Origin: CAYRPN01 sp964426135 | Lineage (GTDB): Bacteria; Planctomycetota; Phycisphaerae; Phycisphaerales; Phycisphaeraceae | Direction: 5' to 3' | DNA: 43,568 nucleotides | NCBI GenBank assembly: GCA_964426135.1 | Contig: CAYRPN010000043.1 | Coordinates: forward strand, 1 to 43,568 | In this document: positions 22,838 through 31,319 of the stretch, in pieces | Position numbering within the stretch: the first letter of the stretch is position 1 | Layout of the letters: each line of letters starts with the position of its first letter | Notes under the pieces: model-generated | Database searches by the model: none | The model's input: the letters and a program-made list of their open reading frames with translations, nothing else | What the model was told of the DNA's origin: nothing | Program-made: the position numbers and the translations under genes

Positions 22838-24097
22838 TTAATTGCCCGTCTTGGTTGCGGGGGCTTTTTCTTTTTCTTTTTCCTTTTCCTTGCCCGGCTC
22901 ATTCTTCAACGGCTCCGGCTTGACGGGCGCAAGCGTCGGCGGGACGTAGTCGATGTCGTATTTGGGCGCCGGCCGCGCGAGCTTGCCGATGAAATCCACC
23001 AGACTCTTGTGCATCGCATCCTTGTCCGTGACCATGTGCGCCTGCCAGCCGGTCACGTTCGGATGTTTGTGCAGTGCCTTGGCGGTGGGCAGGCCGTACT
23101 GGATCAGCAGCGACTTGGCGGGCTCGTCGCGGTCGATCATGTACGCTTCCTTGGACTCGAAATTGCTGAGGATGAGGAGATTGGTGTGCAGGGTTTCATC
23201 GCTGGCGGGCTGGGTGGTGAAGAGGAAGAATTTGCCCGCCTTGGCGCCGCCGTGGCAGTCGGCCGTGGCACAGAAGGACATGACGTAGTTGCGGTGAATG
23301 ACGCGAAAATCCTTGATCGCGGCGGGATCGTCCTTCACGATCACGTCGCCGTAAAACTCGCGTGCCTGAACCTGGAACATGAGCTTGAGTTGTTCGATCG
23401 GCTTGGCGGTTTTGAATTTGGTGCGAGCCGCGTTGCCCTGGGGAAGCTCCGGGTTGGACGAAAAGTCCTTCAGAAATTTTTCGATCGTGTCGCGCGGAAT
23501 GATGATGCGCGGCTCCGGCTTGGCTTCCGTGTCCAGTTCGTAAACGCGAAGCAGGTTCACCTGCTTGTCCGTCAGGCGGGTCGTGGGCAGATCGGTCTTC
23601 ACGGCCGGCGTCGTGCCGGGCGTCGTGCCGGGGGTGGTTCCCGGCGTGGTGCCTGGCGTGGTATCGATGCCCTGCCGCTTCATGGTCTCCGCCACGACAT
23701 CGCGCAGCAGGCGCACCCGGGCGTGCGTCGGCGCCTTGACCGCCAGATCGTCAAGCTCCGTCTTGGCGAGCTTGTACTCCTTCTGGTCGTACAGCCAGCG
23801 GGCCAGGTCGTACCGGCCATCAATGTCGGTGTCCTTCAGCTTGGCGCGCTTTTCCGCATATTCCTCGGCCGGGGTGTGGACAAACTCGATCGACTTGATC
23901 GCGCTGCGTTCCACCTTGGTGGGAATCTCGGAGATGACGATGGTGATGCTCTCGGCGTTTTCGTCGGTGACGTTGCCGGTGAGCTTGCGCCCGTCCTTGG
24001 TCACGACCACCGCCTTGCGCGCCGCCAGCAACGGCTCACCGGCCAGAAAAAGAGTGATCAACAGGACAGGCAGGAACAGGCGAGCGAAGAATGTCAT
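22838..24097 (-). CDS. exported protein with CX4CH motif and GTTP repeats
   Basis: A 419-residue protein with a clear signal peptide (FLPVLLITLFLAGEPLLAA). Residues 30-60 form a small beta-rich segment (VVVTKDGRKLTGNVTDE). A TPR-like helical region (RYDLARWLYDQKEYKLAKTE) leads into five tandem GTTP units around residues 147-164. A C-terminal domain follows, with SFCATADCHGGAKAGKFFLF and many histidines. The C-x4-C-H arrangement could be an unusual c-type haem site or a metal site. The protein ends in a Lys/Glu repeat (KEKEKEKEK). The family appears planctomycete-like; function unknown, periplasmic. Confidence 0.7.
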   Translation of the reverse strand: MTFFARLFLPVLLITLFLAGEPLLAARKAVVVTKDGRKLTGNVTDENAESITIVISEIPTKVERSAIKSIEFVHTPAEEYAEKRAKLKDTDIDGRYDLARWLYDQKEYKLAKTELDDLAVKAPTHARVRLLRDVVAETMKRQGIDTTPGTTPGTTPGTTPGTTPAVKTDLPTTRLTDKQVNLLRVYELDTEAKPEPRIIIPRDTIEKFLKDFSSNPELPQGNAARTKFKTAKPIEQLKLMFQVQAREFYGDVIVKDDPAAIKDFRVIHRNYVMSFCATADCHGGAKAGKFFLFTTQPASDETLHTNLLILSNFESKEAYMIDRDEPAKSLLIQYGLPTAKALHKHPNVTGWQAHMVTDKDAMHKSLVDFIGKLARPAPKYDIDYVPPTLAPVKPEPLKNEPGKEKEKEKEKAPATKTGN

Positions 24098-24318
24098 TGG
24101 ATTGGGCCTCCAGGTCAGGCAACGGATCGGCTACGGAAGGCTGCGGCCGACCCCTGTGACCGGCATGGTGAAGAAGTATAGGCGACCCAAGGGAAAGGTG
24201 GAAGTTGAGACCGACGGCACCGTGCGCGAATGAAATCTCACGAAGACGCCACGGCGTTGCATAATGGTGTGACCGGACCGATGCCGACTCTCTTCTCGAT
24301 TCTCGAAAGGACATTGCC

Positions 24319-25023
24319 ATGACTCGCCCTTCAATGCTTGCCGCGATCCTTTTGCTGATTGGTTCCATCGCTCACGCCGCGGAGGAACCGCTACGCCGCA
24401 CCATCAGCGTCACCGGCACCGCCACGATTCGCACGCAGCCGGACACCGTGGTCTGGACGCTGACGCTGCGCGACGAGGATGTGAACCTGCGCAAGGCGAA
24501 AACCGCCAACGACAAGAAACTGGCTGCGCTGATCGAACTGCGAGACGAATTGAACATTCCCAAGGCCGACTTCGAAGCAGGACAGGTCAGCATTCATCGC
24601 GAGGTCTACCACGATGGCGAGAAACGCGGGCAGTTCCGCACGTATTCGCTGACGCGCAGCATCGTGATCCGTCAGCGCGACCTGAAGCGATTCGACGAGT
24701 ATTTCGAGAAGCTCGTTTCGCGGGCCGAAATCGAACTGCACATGCACACGGAATCGTCCAAGGCACTGGAGCATCGCAAAGCGGCGCGGCTGCAGGCGCT
24801 GAAAGTCGCGAAAGAAAAGGCGGAGACGATGGCTGGCGCGTTGAACGTGCAAGTGGGCAAGGCGGTCACTGTCAGCGAAGACACCGGCGGCGGCTGGATG
24901 CTGCGGAACAGCAACAGCATCAACGATCGCGGAGCCGCCCCTGCCGACGCGGATACAGGAACTTTCGCCCCCGGCGCAACGGAGATCACGGTGTCAGTTC
25001 AGGTTTCGTTTGAGTTGGAGTAA
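24319..25023 (+). CDS. SIMPL (DUF541) domain exported protein
   Basis: A 234-residue protein with signal peptide MTRPSMLAAILLLIGSIAHA. It is followed by the SIMPL fold: TISVTGTATIRTQPDTVVWT, the long helix with KKLAALIELRDELNI, then YSLTRSIVIRQRDLKRFDEY, and KAARLQALKVAKEKAETMAG with VTVSEDTGGG and a closing ITVSVQVSFELE. Proteins of this family are periplasmic or outer-membrane-associated and linked to oxidative stress and envelope functions in other bacteria; the mechanism is unclear. It is divergent from the CX4CH gene across a 220-bp gap that likely holds both promoters. Confidence 0.9.
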   Translation: MTRPSMLAAILLLIGSIAHAAEEPLRRTISVTGTATIRTQPDTVVWTLTLRDEDVNLRKAKTANDKKLAALIELRDELNIPKADFEAGQVSIHREVYHDGEKRGQFRTYSLTRSIVIRQRDLKRFDEYFEKLVSRAEIELHMHTESSKALEHRKAARLQALKVAKEKAETMAGALNVQVGKAVTVSEDTGGGWMLRNSNSINDRGAAPADADTGTFAPGATEITVSVQVSFELE

Positions 25024-25060
25024 GGTTCGTGATCGAAATGGCATCGCAGGTCGCTCCCCC

Positions 25061-25092
25061 ATTTAGCCGGCGGGCTTGCCCGCCGCGAACCC
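25061..25092. repeat. TTTAGC-family hairpin
   Basis: ATTTAGCCGGCGGGCTTGCC followed by CGCCG. The rest of the 270-bp gap before the next gene shows nothing else that I can name. Confidence 0.65.
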
Positions 25093-25296
25093 ACGGACTC
25101 CACGCAATTCCAGATTCACCACGCGTTCCCGTCCACTCGGAAATGATCAACTTTTGCCCTAGGAAGATGACTTGCCCCGGCGGTGTGGCTAGAATCCCTC
25201 GCTCGACCAGAGTCGTCAAAAACACCGCGACCGTGCCATTTTGTGGGGTGCGCGCCGGCGCGGAATCCGGAGTCTGAGTCAGGATTTAAAACTGCT

Positions 25297-26007
25297 ATGG
25301 AAGCCTCACCCTCCACTCGCCCGTCGATCGATGGCGATCAATTTCTGGCCGAAGCCATACCGGCGCTGAAGCAGTGCGACTGCGGAGTGCTCGCCAAAGC
25401 CGTCTTGAAACACTGGAGTCCGGGGCAAGTCTGCGGCCTCTTGAAACATACGAATGTCGACGTCCGCCGGGTCGCAGCCGTCGTCATGGGCATGATCGGC
25501 GACGTGACCCATGTCCCGTGCCTCACCCACGCTCTGTGCGACACGGACCGCCAGGTGAATCAGATGGCGGAGCACTCGCTCTGGTCGATCTGGTTTCGCA
25601 GCGGAAAACGCGAAGCACATAAGCCCTTCCGCGACGGGCTCTCCCTTCTGGCCGCGGACCAATACACCCAAGCGATTGAAATGTTCGAAGAGGCGGTGGC
25701 GATCGATCCGCAATTTGCCGAGGCGTTCAACCAGTGCTCGATCGCGCATTTCCTGGCGGGCCAATACGACGAAGCGATCGAAGACTGCCGCAAGGCGATT
25801 CGGCTGGTGCCCACGCACTTCGGCGCGATCGCCGGCATGGGCCACTGCTTCGCCCAACTCGGCGATCTTCCATTAGCCCTGCGATGCTACCGCCGCGCCC
25901 GCCGGCTCAATCCGCAGATCGACGGCATCAACCAGGCCATCGAACGATTGCAGGAGAAGATCAAGGATTCCAGCGATTCCGGCGTGTTCGACGCGATGGT
26001 GCATTGA
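25297..26007 (+). CDS. HEAT-repeat and TPR-repeat protein
   Basis: A 236-residue soluble protein from the ATG at 25297 (MEASPSTRPS), with AGGA upstream; the frame opens earlier at 25183 without support. The first half has HEAT-like helices (VDVRRVAAVVMGMIGDVTHV and DRQVNQMAEHSLWSIW). The second half has three TPR units (YTQAIEMFEEAVAIDPQFAE, YDEAIEDCRKAIRLVPTHFG, LPLALRCYRRARRLNPQIDG). Such proteins are protein-protein adaptors; the partner is unknown. Confidence 0.8.
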   Translation: MEASPSTRPSIDGDQFLAEAIPALKQCDCGVLAKAVLKHWSPGQVCGLLKHTNVDVRRVAAVVMGMIGDVTHVPCLTHALCDTDRQVNQMAEHSLWSIWFRSGKREAHKPFRDGLSLLAADQYTQAIEMFEEAVAIDPQFAEAFNQCSIAHFLAGQYDEAIEDCRKAIRLVPTHFGAIAGMGHCFAQLGDLPLALRCYRRARRLNPQIDGINQAIERLQEKIKDSSDSGVFDAMVH

Positions 26008-26225
26008 ACCCACGACACCTCTCCCGCACGGTCGATGGACATCCACAGCCGCCACCTTCCCGCCAGTCCCCTTCCCGCCAGTCCGCTCTCATCTTGTAGT
26101 GACTCGCCAGGAGCTCGCCTGGTTGCGACGATTCTCCGCCCAATCAGAAGCGGGGCAAGGCCCGACGCCAAGGCACGGCGCATCAATAAAGAATGGGGCC
26201 GAAATAACTTCGCGAATTGGCGGTC

Positions 26226-26292
26226 CCCGATTTAGCCGGCGGGCTTGCCCGCCGAGGGCGTCTCGGCGGGCAAGCCCGCCGGCTAAATCGGG
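26226..26292. repeat. large TTTAGC-family inverted repeat
   Basis: Perfect arms of about 31 bp. The left begins CCCGATTTAGCCGGCGGGCT, the right is its complement, and the loop is GGCGT. This is two head-to-head copies of the single TTTAGC hairpin. Confidence 0.9.
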
Positions 26293-26332
26293 AACTTATT
26301 TCGCTCCGATTCCTACTCGTGGGCTGAATCTT

Positions 26333-26393
26333 GCGCAAAGGCGCAAAGCTCGCCAAGGCAGCGGATTTCTTCGCGAGCTTTGCGCCTTTGCGC
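26333..26393. repeat. word-repeat hairpin (AAAGGCGC type)
   Basis: GCGCAAAGGCGCAAAGCTCG is complementary to CGAGCTTTGCGCCTTTGCGC, with about 20 bp between. Same architecture as the other word-repeat elements. The 430-bp gap 26008-26469 otherwise shows no gene. Confidence 0.8.
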
Positions 26394-26469
26394 GAGACTC
26401 AATCGTTCAGGTTGTTCGTGCGCGGCGCCTAAACGGCTGATGGCTGAAAGCTGACCGCGTCCGGCCCGC

Positions 26470-27027
26470 TCACTTCTCGATCTTCCTGATCACCCGGCAA
26501 GGATTTCCTGCCGCCACCACATCGTCCGGAATATCGCGCGTCACCACGCTGCCCGCCCCGATGACGGTGCGCGACCCAATGCGGACTCCTGGACAAATAA
26601 TCGCGCCGCCGCCGACCCAGACATCCGACCCGATGGTCACGGGCTTGCCATATTCCTGCTTGCGCCGAAGCTCCGCGTTGAGCGGATGCGTCGCCGCGTA
26701 GATCTGCACCGCCGGCGCGAAGAAGCAGTGATCGCCGATGCGGACTTCGCACACATCCAGGATGATGCAGTTGAAATTGAAATAGACTTTGTGCCCCAGA
26801 TGGATGTTCGAGCCGTAGTCGCAGTGAAACGGCGGTTCGAGCCACACCTCGTCGCCGCCCTTGCCAAAAAGCGAAGTGAGAATCTGCCGCCGCTCCTGAA
26901 CCTGATCTTCTCGCGAGGCGTTCAGCGCATGGCACAGATCGCGAGCCCGCTTGCGACCAGCCGCCAGTTCGGGATCAAGAGCGTCATAGAGTTCACCCGC
27001 CAGCATTTTGTCGCGTTCGCTTCGCAT
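26470..27027 (-). CDS. maltose/galactoside-type O-acetyltransferase (LbH family)
   Basis: A 185-residue acetyl-CoA-dependent sugar acetyltransferase. The N-terminal helical segment (MLAGELYDALDPELAAGRKR) is typical of Maa/LacA/NodL. The hexapeptide left-handed beta-helix follows (FHCDYGSNIHLGHKVYFNFN, CIILDVCEVRIGDHCFFAPA) with the catalytic His in AATHPLNAELRR, then VTIGSDVWVGGGAIICPGV and AAGNPCRVIRKIEK. Length and order match the family. The acceptor sugar cannot be read from the sequence. The gene ends facing repeats and starts about 80 bp from tRNA-Arg. Confidence 0.92.
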   Translation of the reverse strand: MRSERDKMLAGELYDALDPELAAGRKRARDLCHALNASREDQVQERRQILTSLFGKGGDEVWLEPPFHCDYGSNIHLGHKVYFNFNCIILDVCEVRIGDHCFFAPAVQIYAATHPLNAELRRKQEYGKPVTIGSDVWVGGGAIICPGVRIGSRTVIGAGSVVTRDIPDDVVAAGNPCRVIRKIEK

Positions 27028-27109
27028 GATGGTTGGGTCGGGAGATTGCAGAGGGTGCCATGCGGCGGGGCATGTACACCAACCCCAGAGAAAGGAACCA
27101 AGCCGAAAT

Positions 27110-27182
27110 GCACCCGAGAGGAGTCGAACCTCTAACCTACGGCTCCGTAGGCCGTTGCTCTATCCAATTGAGCTACGGGTGC
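27110..27182 (-). tRNA. tRNA-Arg (anticodon ACG)
   Basis: A 73-nt cloverleaf on the minus strand. The acceptor GCACCCG pairs with CGGGTGC. The D-arm is GCTC...GAGC. The anticodon stem ACGGC/GCCGT encloses the loop CTACGGA, anticodon ACG. The T-arm is AGAGG-TTCGACT-CCTCT. CCA is not encoded. Confidence 0.97.
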
Positions 27183-27196
27183 GTAGCGAGCTTTGT

Positions 27197-27225
27197 AATT
27201 TAGCGGGCCGCGAGGCGAAAGGCAA
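27197..27225 (-). promoter_or_regulatory. predicted promoter of tRNA-Arg
   Basis: On the minus strand, TTGCCT and TAAATT are separated by 17 bp, with the -10 box ending 14 bases before the tRNA 5' end. Confidence 0.5.
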
Positions 27226-27394
27226 ACCGATCGCTTCCGCACTCGGTGCTGCCCGGAATTCTCGCATCATTTCTTGTGACTGCCCCAGACGACGGGTATC
27301 ATGGCGTTTTCCTCCCGGCGGCTTCCGCCAGCCGCGCGGAAGCCCGATCCGAACTGTGCCGACCGTTCCGCGTTTCGCCTCAACTGGTGGGTTG

Positions 27395-30300
27395 ATGGAT
27401 AGTCACGATCCCCAAAACATGGGCACCGGGAGCGGTGCACGCGATCTCTGGAAGACCGTTCTGGATGAGGTCGCCACCGACGCCGCGGCTCGCCGCGCCC
27501 GCATGCTGCAGAAGCAGGGCGACAAGCGCACGGCGGTCGAACTCGATCTGCTCAAGCGCATTCTCATTGCCGTCGAAAGCCGCGGCGACCAGTCCGCCAC
27601 GCTCAAACGAATTCTCGAATCGGTTCAGAGTGCGCCGACCACCGACCTGTCCGCCCCCCTGCTCGCCATCCAGGAAGGCATCGAGGCGCTGGCCAGGAAG
27701 CTCGCGGCACGTCCCAAAAAAGCCGGTGACGATGCCGAGACTGTCGCCGCCATCAGCCAAGCCGTCGTCGATGCCTTGCAGCCGCTGCTGACACCACCCA
27801 GCAACGACGCATCGCAAGCCGCGCTGTTGACCGAGATTGGGAAGCTGCTTCAGCAAAGGGCCAGCGAGCAACATGCTTTCCTGCAGCGCGAGTTGACGAC
27901 ACAGCTTGAGAAGCTGCCAGCCCCCGCCGCCCCCGCCGCCCCGCCTGACCTGACGCCGCAGCTCGATGCGATTCTGTCCGCCGTGCAATCGCCGCCGGCA
28001 CGCGAACGAGCGCAGCAACTCGCTCAGCAGCAGGCCGCGCTGCTTCAGAGCATTCTCGAAGCGGTTCAACGCAAGCCCGACGCCACGCAGACCACCCTTT
28101 TGCGAGAGCTGTCCGCCCGACTCGACGCCTTGCCGCGTCCTGTCGATCCGTCGCCGCAGTTGCAGGCCATTCTCGATTCGTTGCGGGCCTTGCCAACGAC
28201 CGCGCCAGCCGCGCAACATGATCCGAAGCATGCCGCCCTGCTTGGAGGCATCGCGGAGCAGGTCGCCGCGATAGCGCAGCAGAGTCATGCGCTTTCGCAG
28301 CAGAACGAAGCCTTGGCCGCCAAGGCCGACGCGCTGGCTGCGAAGACGGACGCCATCGCCGTCGGCACGCAAGCTCTGTCGCAGCGCGCCGAATCGCCCG
28401 ACACTGCCCGAATCGATGCGATTCTCGACGAACTGAAGCGCAGGCCGGTCGGCGATCACGCGGATTCGCTGAAGCAGATCGCGCAGCAGCTTGAATCGCT
28501 GGACGTCGTCAGGCAACAGGCAAACAGGCTCGATGCCCTTGCCGCCGCACTGCAAGACCTGCCCCGCCATGATCTGCAGCCGTTGCTGCACGAAGTGATT
28601 TCACTTCTGAAAGCTCCTCGCAACGACGAAACGCTGCATGCGAAACTGGACGAAGCGATTACGTCCGCAAAGGCGGCGGCACAGCCGCAGCTAGCTGCCC
28701 GGCTGGACGAACTTCTTGCTGAGTTGCGGGCACCCAAGGTCGACGCACACGCCGACCTCCTCGCCCGCATTCATGCGGCCGTGACGCAGAAATCAGAGTC
28801 CGCGTCCGATCTCAACCCGCGCTTTGACGAGCTCCTCAGCCGGATGACATCGCTGGAATCGCCCCGACCATTTGAGGCGAAGCTCGATCAGATGGCCAGC
28901 GAGGCCAAGGCACGGGCGGCGAAGGACGACGAACTGCTCACCCGCATGCTCGGCGAGTCGCGCGACAGCCGCGCCGCATCCGACGCCGCCTTGAAACAGG
29001 TCGCCGACGAACTTGGCCGCTCGCTGGCGACCGCCGCCGCCGCGATCACGAGCAAGCTCGACCAACTCGAATCCGCCAGCAGAACTCAGGCGCAAGCCGC
29101 GAACGCCGCGCCGGTCGCGCTGGACCAGATCAGCGCCCGGCTCAGCGAACTGGCGACGGATGATCGACAGCTACAGGCGATCGGCCACGTGCTTGCCATG
29201 CTGCAGGCGCAGGCGAACCGCGGCGATTTCGAACTGCTGCAGCGGATCGCCGCAGCCGCCGAGAAGCCCGCCGACACCGGCGTCAGCGAAAAACTCGAAT
29301 CCATTCTCGCCGCCGTGCAGAAGCCGGCCGATCCACATGTCGCCGCGACGCTCGATCAGATTCTGGATGTCCTCACTGCGCAGCCCGCTTCCGCCCCTTC
29401 CCCCGATGCTGCCGCCATCGCCAGCAGCGCCGCCGCCCAGGTGCGAGACGGCGTTCGCGATGGAGTGCGCGATGAACTCCGCGCCGCCACCGATGCGCTG
29501 CGAAAGCAGGTGGAATCCGTCGCCGCAGGGGTACGCGAGGAATGGCAGAACCAGGCCGCTGCGTTGAACGAACGCCTCGCGGCGCAGGAAAAATCGCATG
29601 CCGGACAACTGGCGTCGAATCTCGACGCGGAAAGGCAGAACGCAGCCGCGCTTCGGGAAGAACTGCGACAGATCATCGAGGCGATTCGTTCGCTGCCGCA
29701 GGATGGCGCCGCCCAGGGCGCCGCAAGCCTCGATCCGCGGCAACTCGAATTGCTGCACGAAATCCTCGGTGAAGTGCGATCGCCAGCCGCCCGCGCCCGC
29801 CAGGAACAGATGCTAGAAGAGATCGCCGCCGGACTCCGCGAGCAGCCGGCCCAGCAGCAGGAGCATTCCCGCAGGCTTTCGTCCGAGCTTCGCCAACTCA
29901 CCGACGCCACTCGCCAGACGCAGCAGTCGCTTCAGCGCGTGCTCGATGCGGTGACCGCGCGGCGAGACCCGGTGGTGATTGCCGCGCCCGTCAGTGCCGC
30001 GCCGGCTCCGGCATCCGCGGCTGCGGTTTCCGCTCCGGCGCTGCCGCTCACGACGGCTCCAAGGCCTTACGCCTGGCCCGGCGCCGCCGCGCCGCGCAAC
30101 CGGTTTCCCGCCGCCGCCGCCTACGCCGTGGCCGCCGCGGCCGTCGGCATCTTTGTGCTGCTGCTCATCAACACCTTCGCCGACAAGGATCCGAAGCCGC
30201 AGAATCCGCCCAACGCCAACCTCGCTCACAACGGCGGCAACACCGGCACGAACCCGCCCGGCACCGCGGTGATTCCCGATGTGCCCAGGCCCGCGCCCAT

Positions 30301-31078
30301 CACCGATGGCGGCAAATCCGTCGCCGGCGCCAATACGAACATCAGCAAGGATGGCGGCGCACCCGCGACCAAGGACAGCGGCAAGTCCTTCGTTGACATC
30401 AGCAAGTCCCTCCTGCCCAAGCAGCCCATCACCGACGGCGACGGCAAACTGCTCGTGTCCCCCACCGTCGCCGACCTGCTGAAGGACGCGATCAACAAGC
30501 CGCGAGGCGTGCTGGCGATCGACCAGGCGACGCAGGTCGTGCTTCTCTTCCACACCACCAGCGGCAAGGCAGCGGAGAATGCCGCGCTCCTGACCGACAT
30601 GAAAGCTGCCCTCGCCAAATTGCGCGACGGGCAGAAGTACACGATTCTCTTCACGGAGAACGATCGGCCCGTGGAGGTGCCGCCCGCCGGCCTCAAGGCG
30701 GCGACGAACCGGGAACGCGCGTTCAGCGAAGACTGGATCGCCCGCAACATCGCCGGCGACGCGATCCGCCCAGGCAACAATCCCACAATGGCGATCGACC
30801 TGGCGATGAGCTACGAGCCTGACCTGCTCTGGCTTTTCACGGACGGAATGCCCTCGGGCAAGCCTGGCCAGCTCACGCCCGCGGAACTGGTGCAGAAGTT
30901 CAAATCCGCCAACGCGCGGGGCAGGACGCACATCTACACGACCGTCATCGCCTCCGCCGGCCCCGTGCCACCCGCCGCTGCCGACGCCCATCAATTGCTC
31001 AAGTCACTGGCGGAAGAGCACGGCGGCGCGTTCAGCGCCTTGAACACCGAGCCGGAAAAGGCGACCGGCGGTCCGTAA
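27395..31078 (+). CDS. giant coiled-coil membrane protein with MIDAS-less VWA-like C-terminus
   Basis: A 1,227-residue protein from the ATG at 27395 (MDSHDPQNMGTG) behind GGTGG. The open frame continues far upstream through the tRNA region, which is not coding. About 900 residues are Ala/Gln/Leu-rich heptad repeats with recurring units such as LDAILSAVQSPP, LQAILDSLRALP, ILEAVQRKPD and SILAAVQKPAD, suggesting a long rod in the cytoplasm. One membrane helix follows (YAVAAAAVGIFVLLLIN, about residues 910-930), then a Gly/Asn/Pro linker. The last domain aligns by eye with the VWA domain of the 6-1310 gene (TILFTENDRPVEVPPAGLKA against TVIFYQDGQAVEPLSPGLKQ; LLWLFTDGMPSG against LMFMLSDNITG) but lacks the DxSxS metal site. 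Function unknown; perhaps an envelope-spanning structural or signalling component. Confidence 0.8.
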   Translation: MDSHDPQNMGTGSGARDLWKTVLDEVATDAAARRARMLQKQGDKRTAVELDLLKRILIAVESRGDQSATLKRILESVQSAPTTDLSAPLLAIQEGIEALARKLAARPKKAGDDAETVAAISQAVVDALQPLLTPPSNDASQAALLTEIGKLLQQRASEQHAFLQRELTTQLEKLPAPAAPAAPPDLTPQLDAILSAVQSPPARERAQQLAQQQAALLQSILEAVQRKPDATQTTLLRELSARLDALPRPVDPSPQLQAILDSLRALPTTAPAAQHDPKHAALLGGIAEQVAAIAQQSHALSQQNEALAAKADALAAKTDAIAVGTQALSQRAESPDTARIDAILDELKRRPVGDHADSLKQIAQQLESLDVVRQQANRLDALAAALQDLPRHDLQPLLHEVISLLKAPRNDETLHAKLDEAITSAKAAAQPQLAARLDELLAELRAPKVDAHADLLARIHAAVTQKSESASDLNPRFDELLSRMTSLESPRPFEAKLDQMASEAKARAAKDDELLTRMLGESRDSRAASDAALKQVADELGRSLATAAAAITSKLDQLESASRTQAQAANAAPVALDQISARLSELATDDRQLQAIGHVLAMLQAQANRGDFELLQRIAAAAEKPADTGVSEKLESILAAVQKPADPHVAATLDQILDVLTAQPASAPSPDAAAIASSAAAQVRDGVRDGVRDELRAATDALRKQVESVAAGVREEWQNQAAALNERLAAQEKSHAGQLASNLDAERQNAAALREELRQIIEAIRSLPQDGAAQGAASLDPRQLELLHEILGEVRSPAARARQEQMLEEIAAGLREQPAQQQEHSRRLSSELRQLTDATRQTQQSLQRVLDAVTARRDPVVIAAPVSAAPAPASAAAVSAPALPLTTAPRPYAWPGAAAPRNRFPAAAAYAVAAAAVGIFVLLLINTFADKDPKPQNPPNANLAHNGGNTGTNPPGTAVIPDVPRPAPITDGGKSVAGANTNISKDGGAPATKDSGKSFVDISKSLLPKQPITDGDGKLLVSPTVADLLKDAINKPRGVLAIDQATQVVLLFHTTSGKAAENAALLTDMKAALAKLRDGQKYTILFTENDRPVEVPPAGLKAATNRERAFSEDWIARNIAGDAIRPGNNPTMAIDLAMSYEPDLLWLFTDGMPSGKPGQLTPAELVQKFKSANARGRTHIYTTVIASAGPVPPAAADAHQLLKSLAEEHGGAFSALNTEPEKATGGP

Positions 31079-31135
31079 TGCCCGCGCTCGTTTCCGTGCG
31101 CAAATCAAGCCGAAAAGGCCCGCTTCATTCCGCAC

Positions 31136-31248
31136 TCCCCTCCCTTTTAGGGAGGGGCCGGGGGAGTGTCTGACCAGAGGCCTGATTTGAGGCACAATCA
31201 AGCGATAGGCCCAACCCTCCCCTAACCCCTCCCTGAGAGGGAGGGGAA
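31136..31248. repeat. CCCTCCC/GGGAGGG dispersed repeat pair
   Basis: CTCCCCTCCCTTTTAGGGAG and CCTCCCCTAACCCCTCCCTG flank a core containing GGCCTGATTTGAGGCACAAT. The core resembles CAGCCTGATTGGAGCCACAA at 14663 and, inverted, at 38711, so these three share one repeat. Confidence 0.7.
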
Positions 31249-31281
31249 TAGAACCAAGCGAACCCCCGCATCATTTACTTG

Positions 31282-31310
31282 TTGACACAACTATCCTTCC
31301 GACATACAAT
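31282..31310 (+). promoter_or_regulatory. near-consensus sigma-70 promoter and possible operator of the MarR gene
   Basis: TTGACA (31282-31287) and TACAAT (31305-31310) are separated by exactly 17 bp. The expected start point is around 31317, and the start codon is at 31320, so the mRNA would be leaderless or nearly so. The -35 box lies within the dyad GTTG-ACA-CAAC (31281-31291), a plausible autoregulatory operator. Confidence 0.8.
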
Positions 31311-31319
31311 GGCCGCATC

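Noticed and set aside
22681..22902. Longer N-terminus of endonuclease IV
   Set aside because: It would begin with poly-Lys from the antisense of a neighbouring Lys/Glu repeat and run through an intrinsic terminator; the family start fits the TTG at 22680.
27008..27394. N-terminal extension of the giant coiled-coil protein
   Set aside because: The upstream open frame crosses tRNA-Arg and the acetyltransferase start on the other strand; composition changes at 27395, where a good start exists.
27380..28591. Long minus-strand frame opposite the coiled-coil protein
   Set aside because: Composition is the reverse complement of Ala/Gln repeats, with no domain or ribosome-binding site; the plus-strand frame has start, membrane helix and related C-terminal domain.
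29813..30994. Minus-strand 393-residue frame
   Set aside because: Same shadow effect opposite the C-terminal part of the giant protein.
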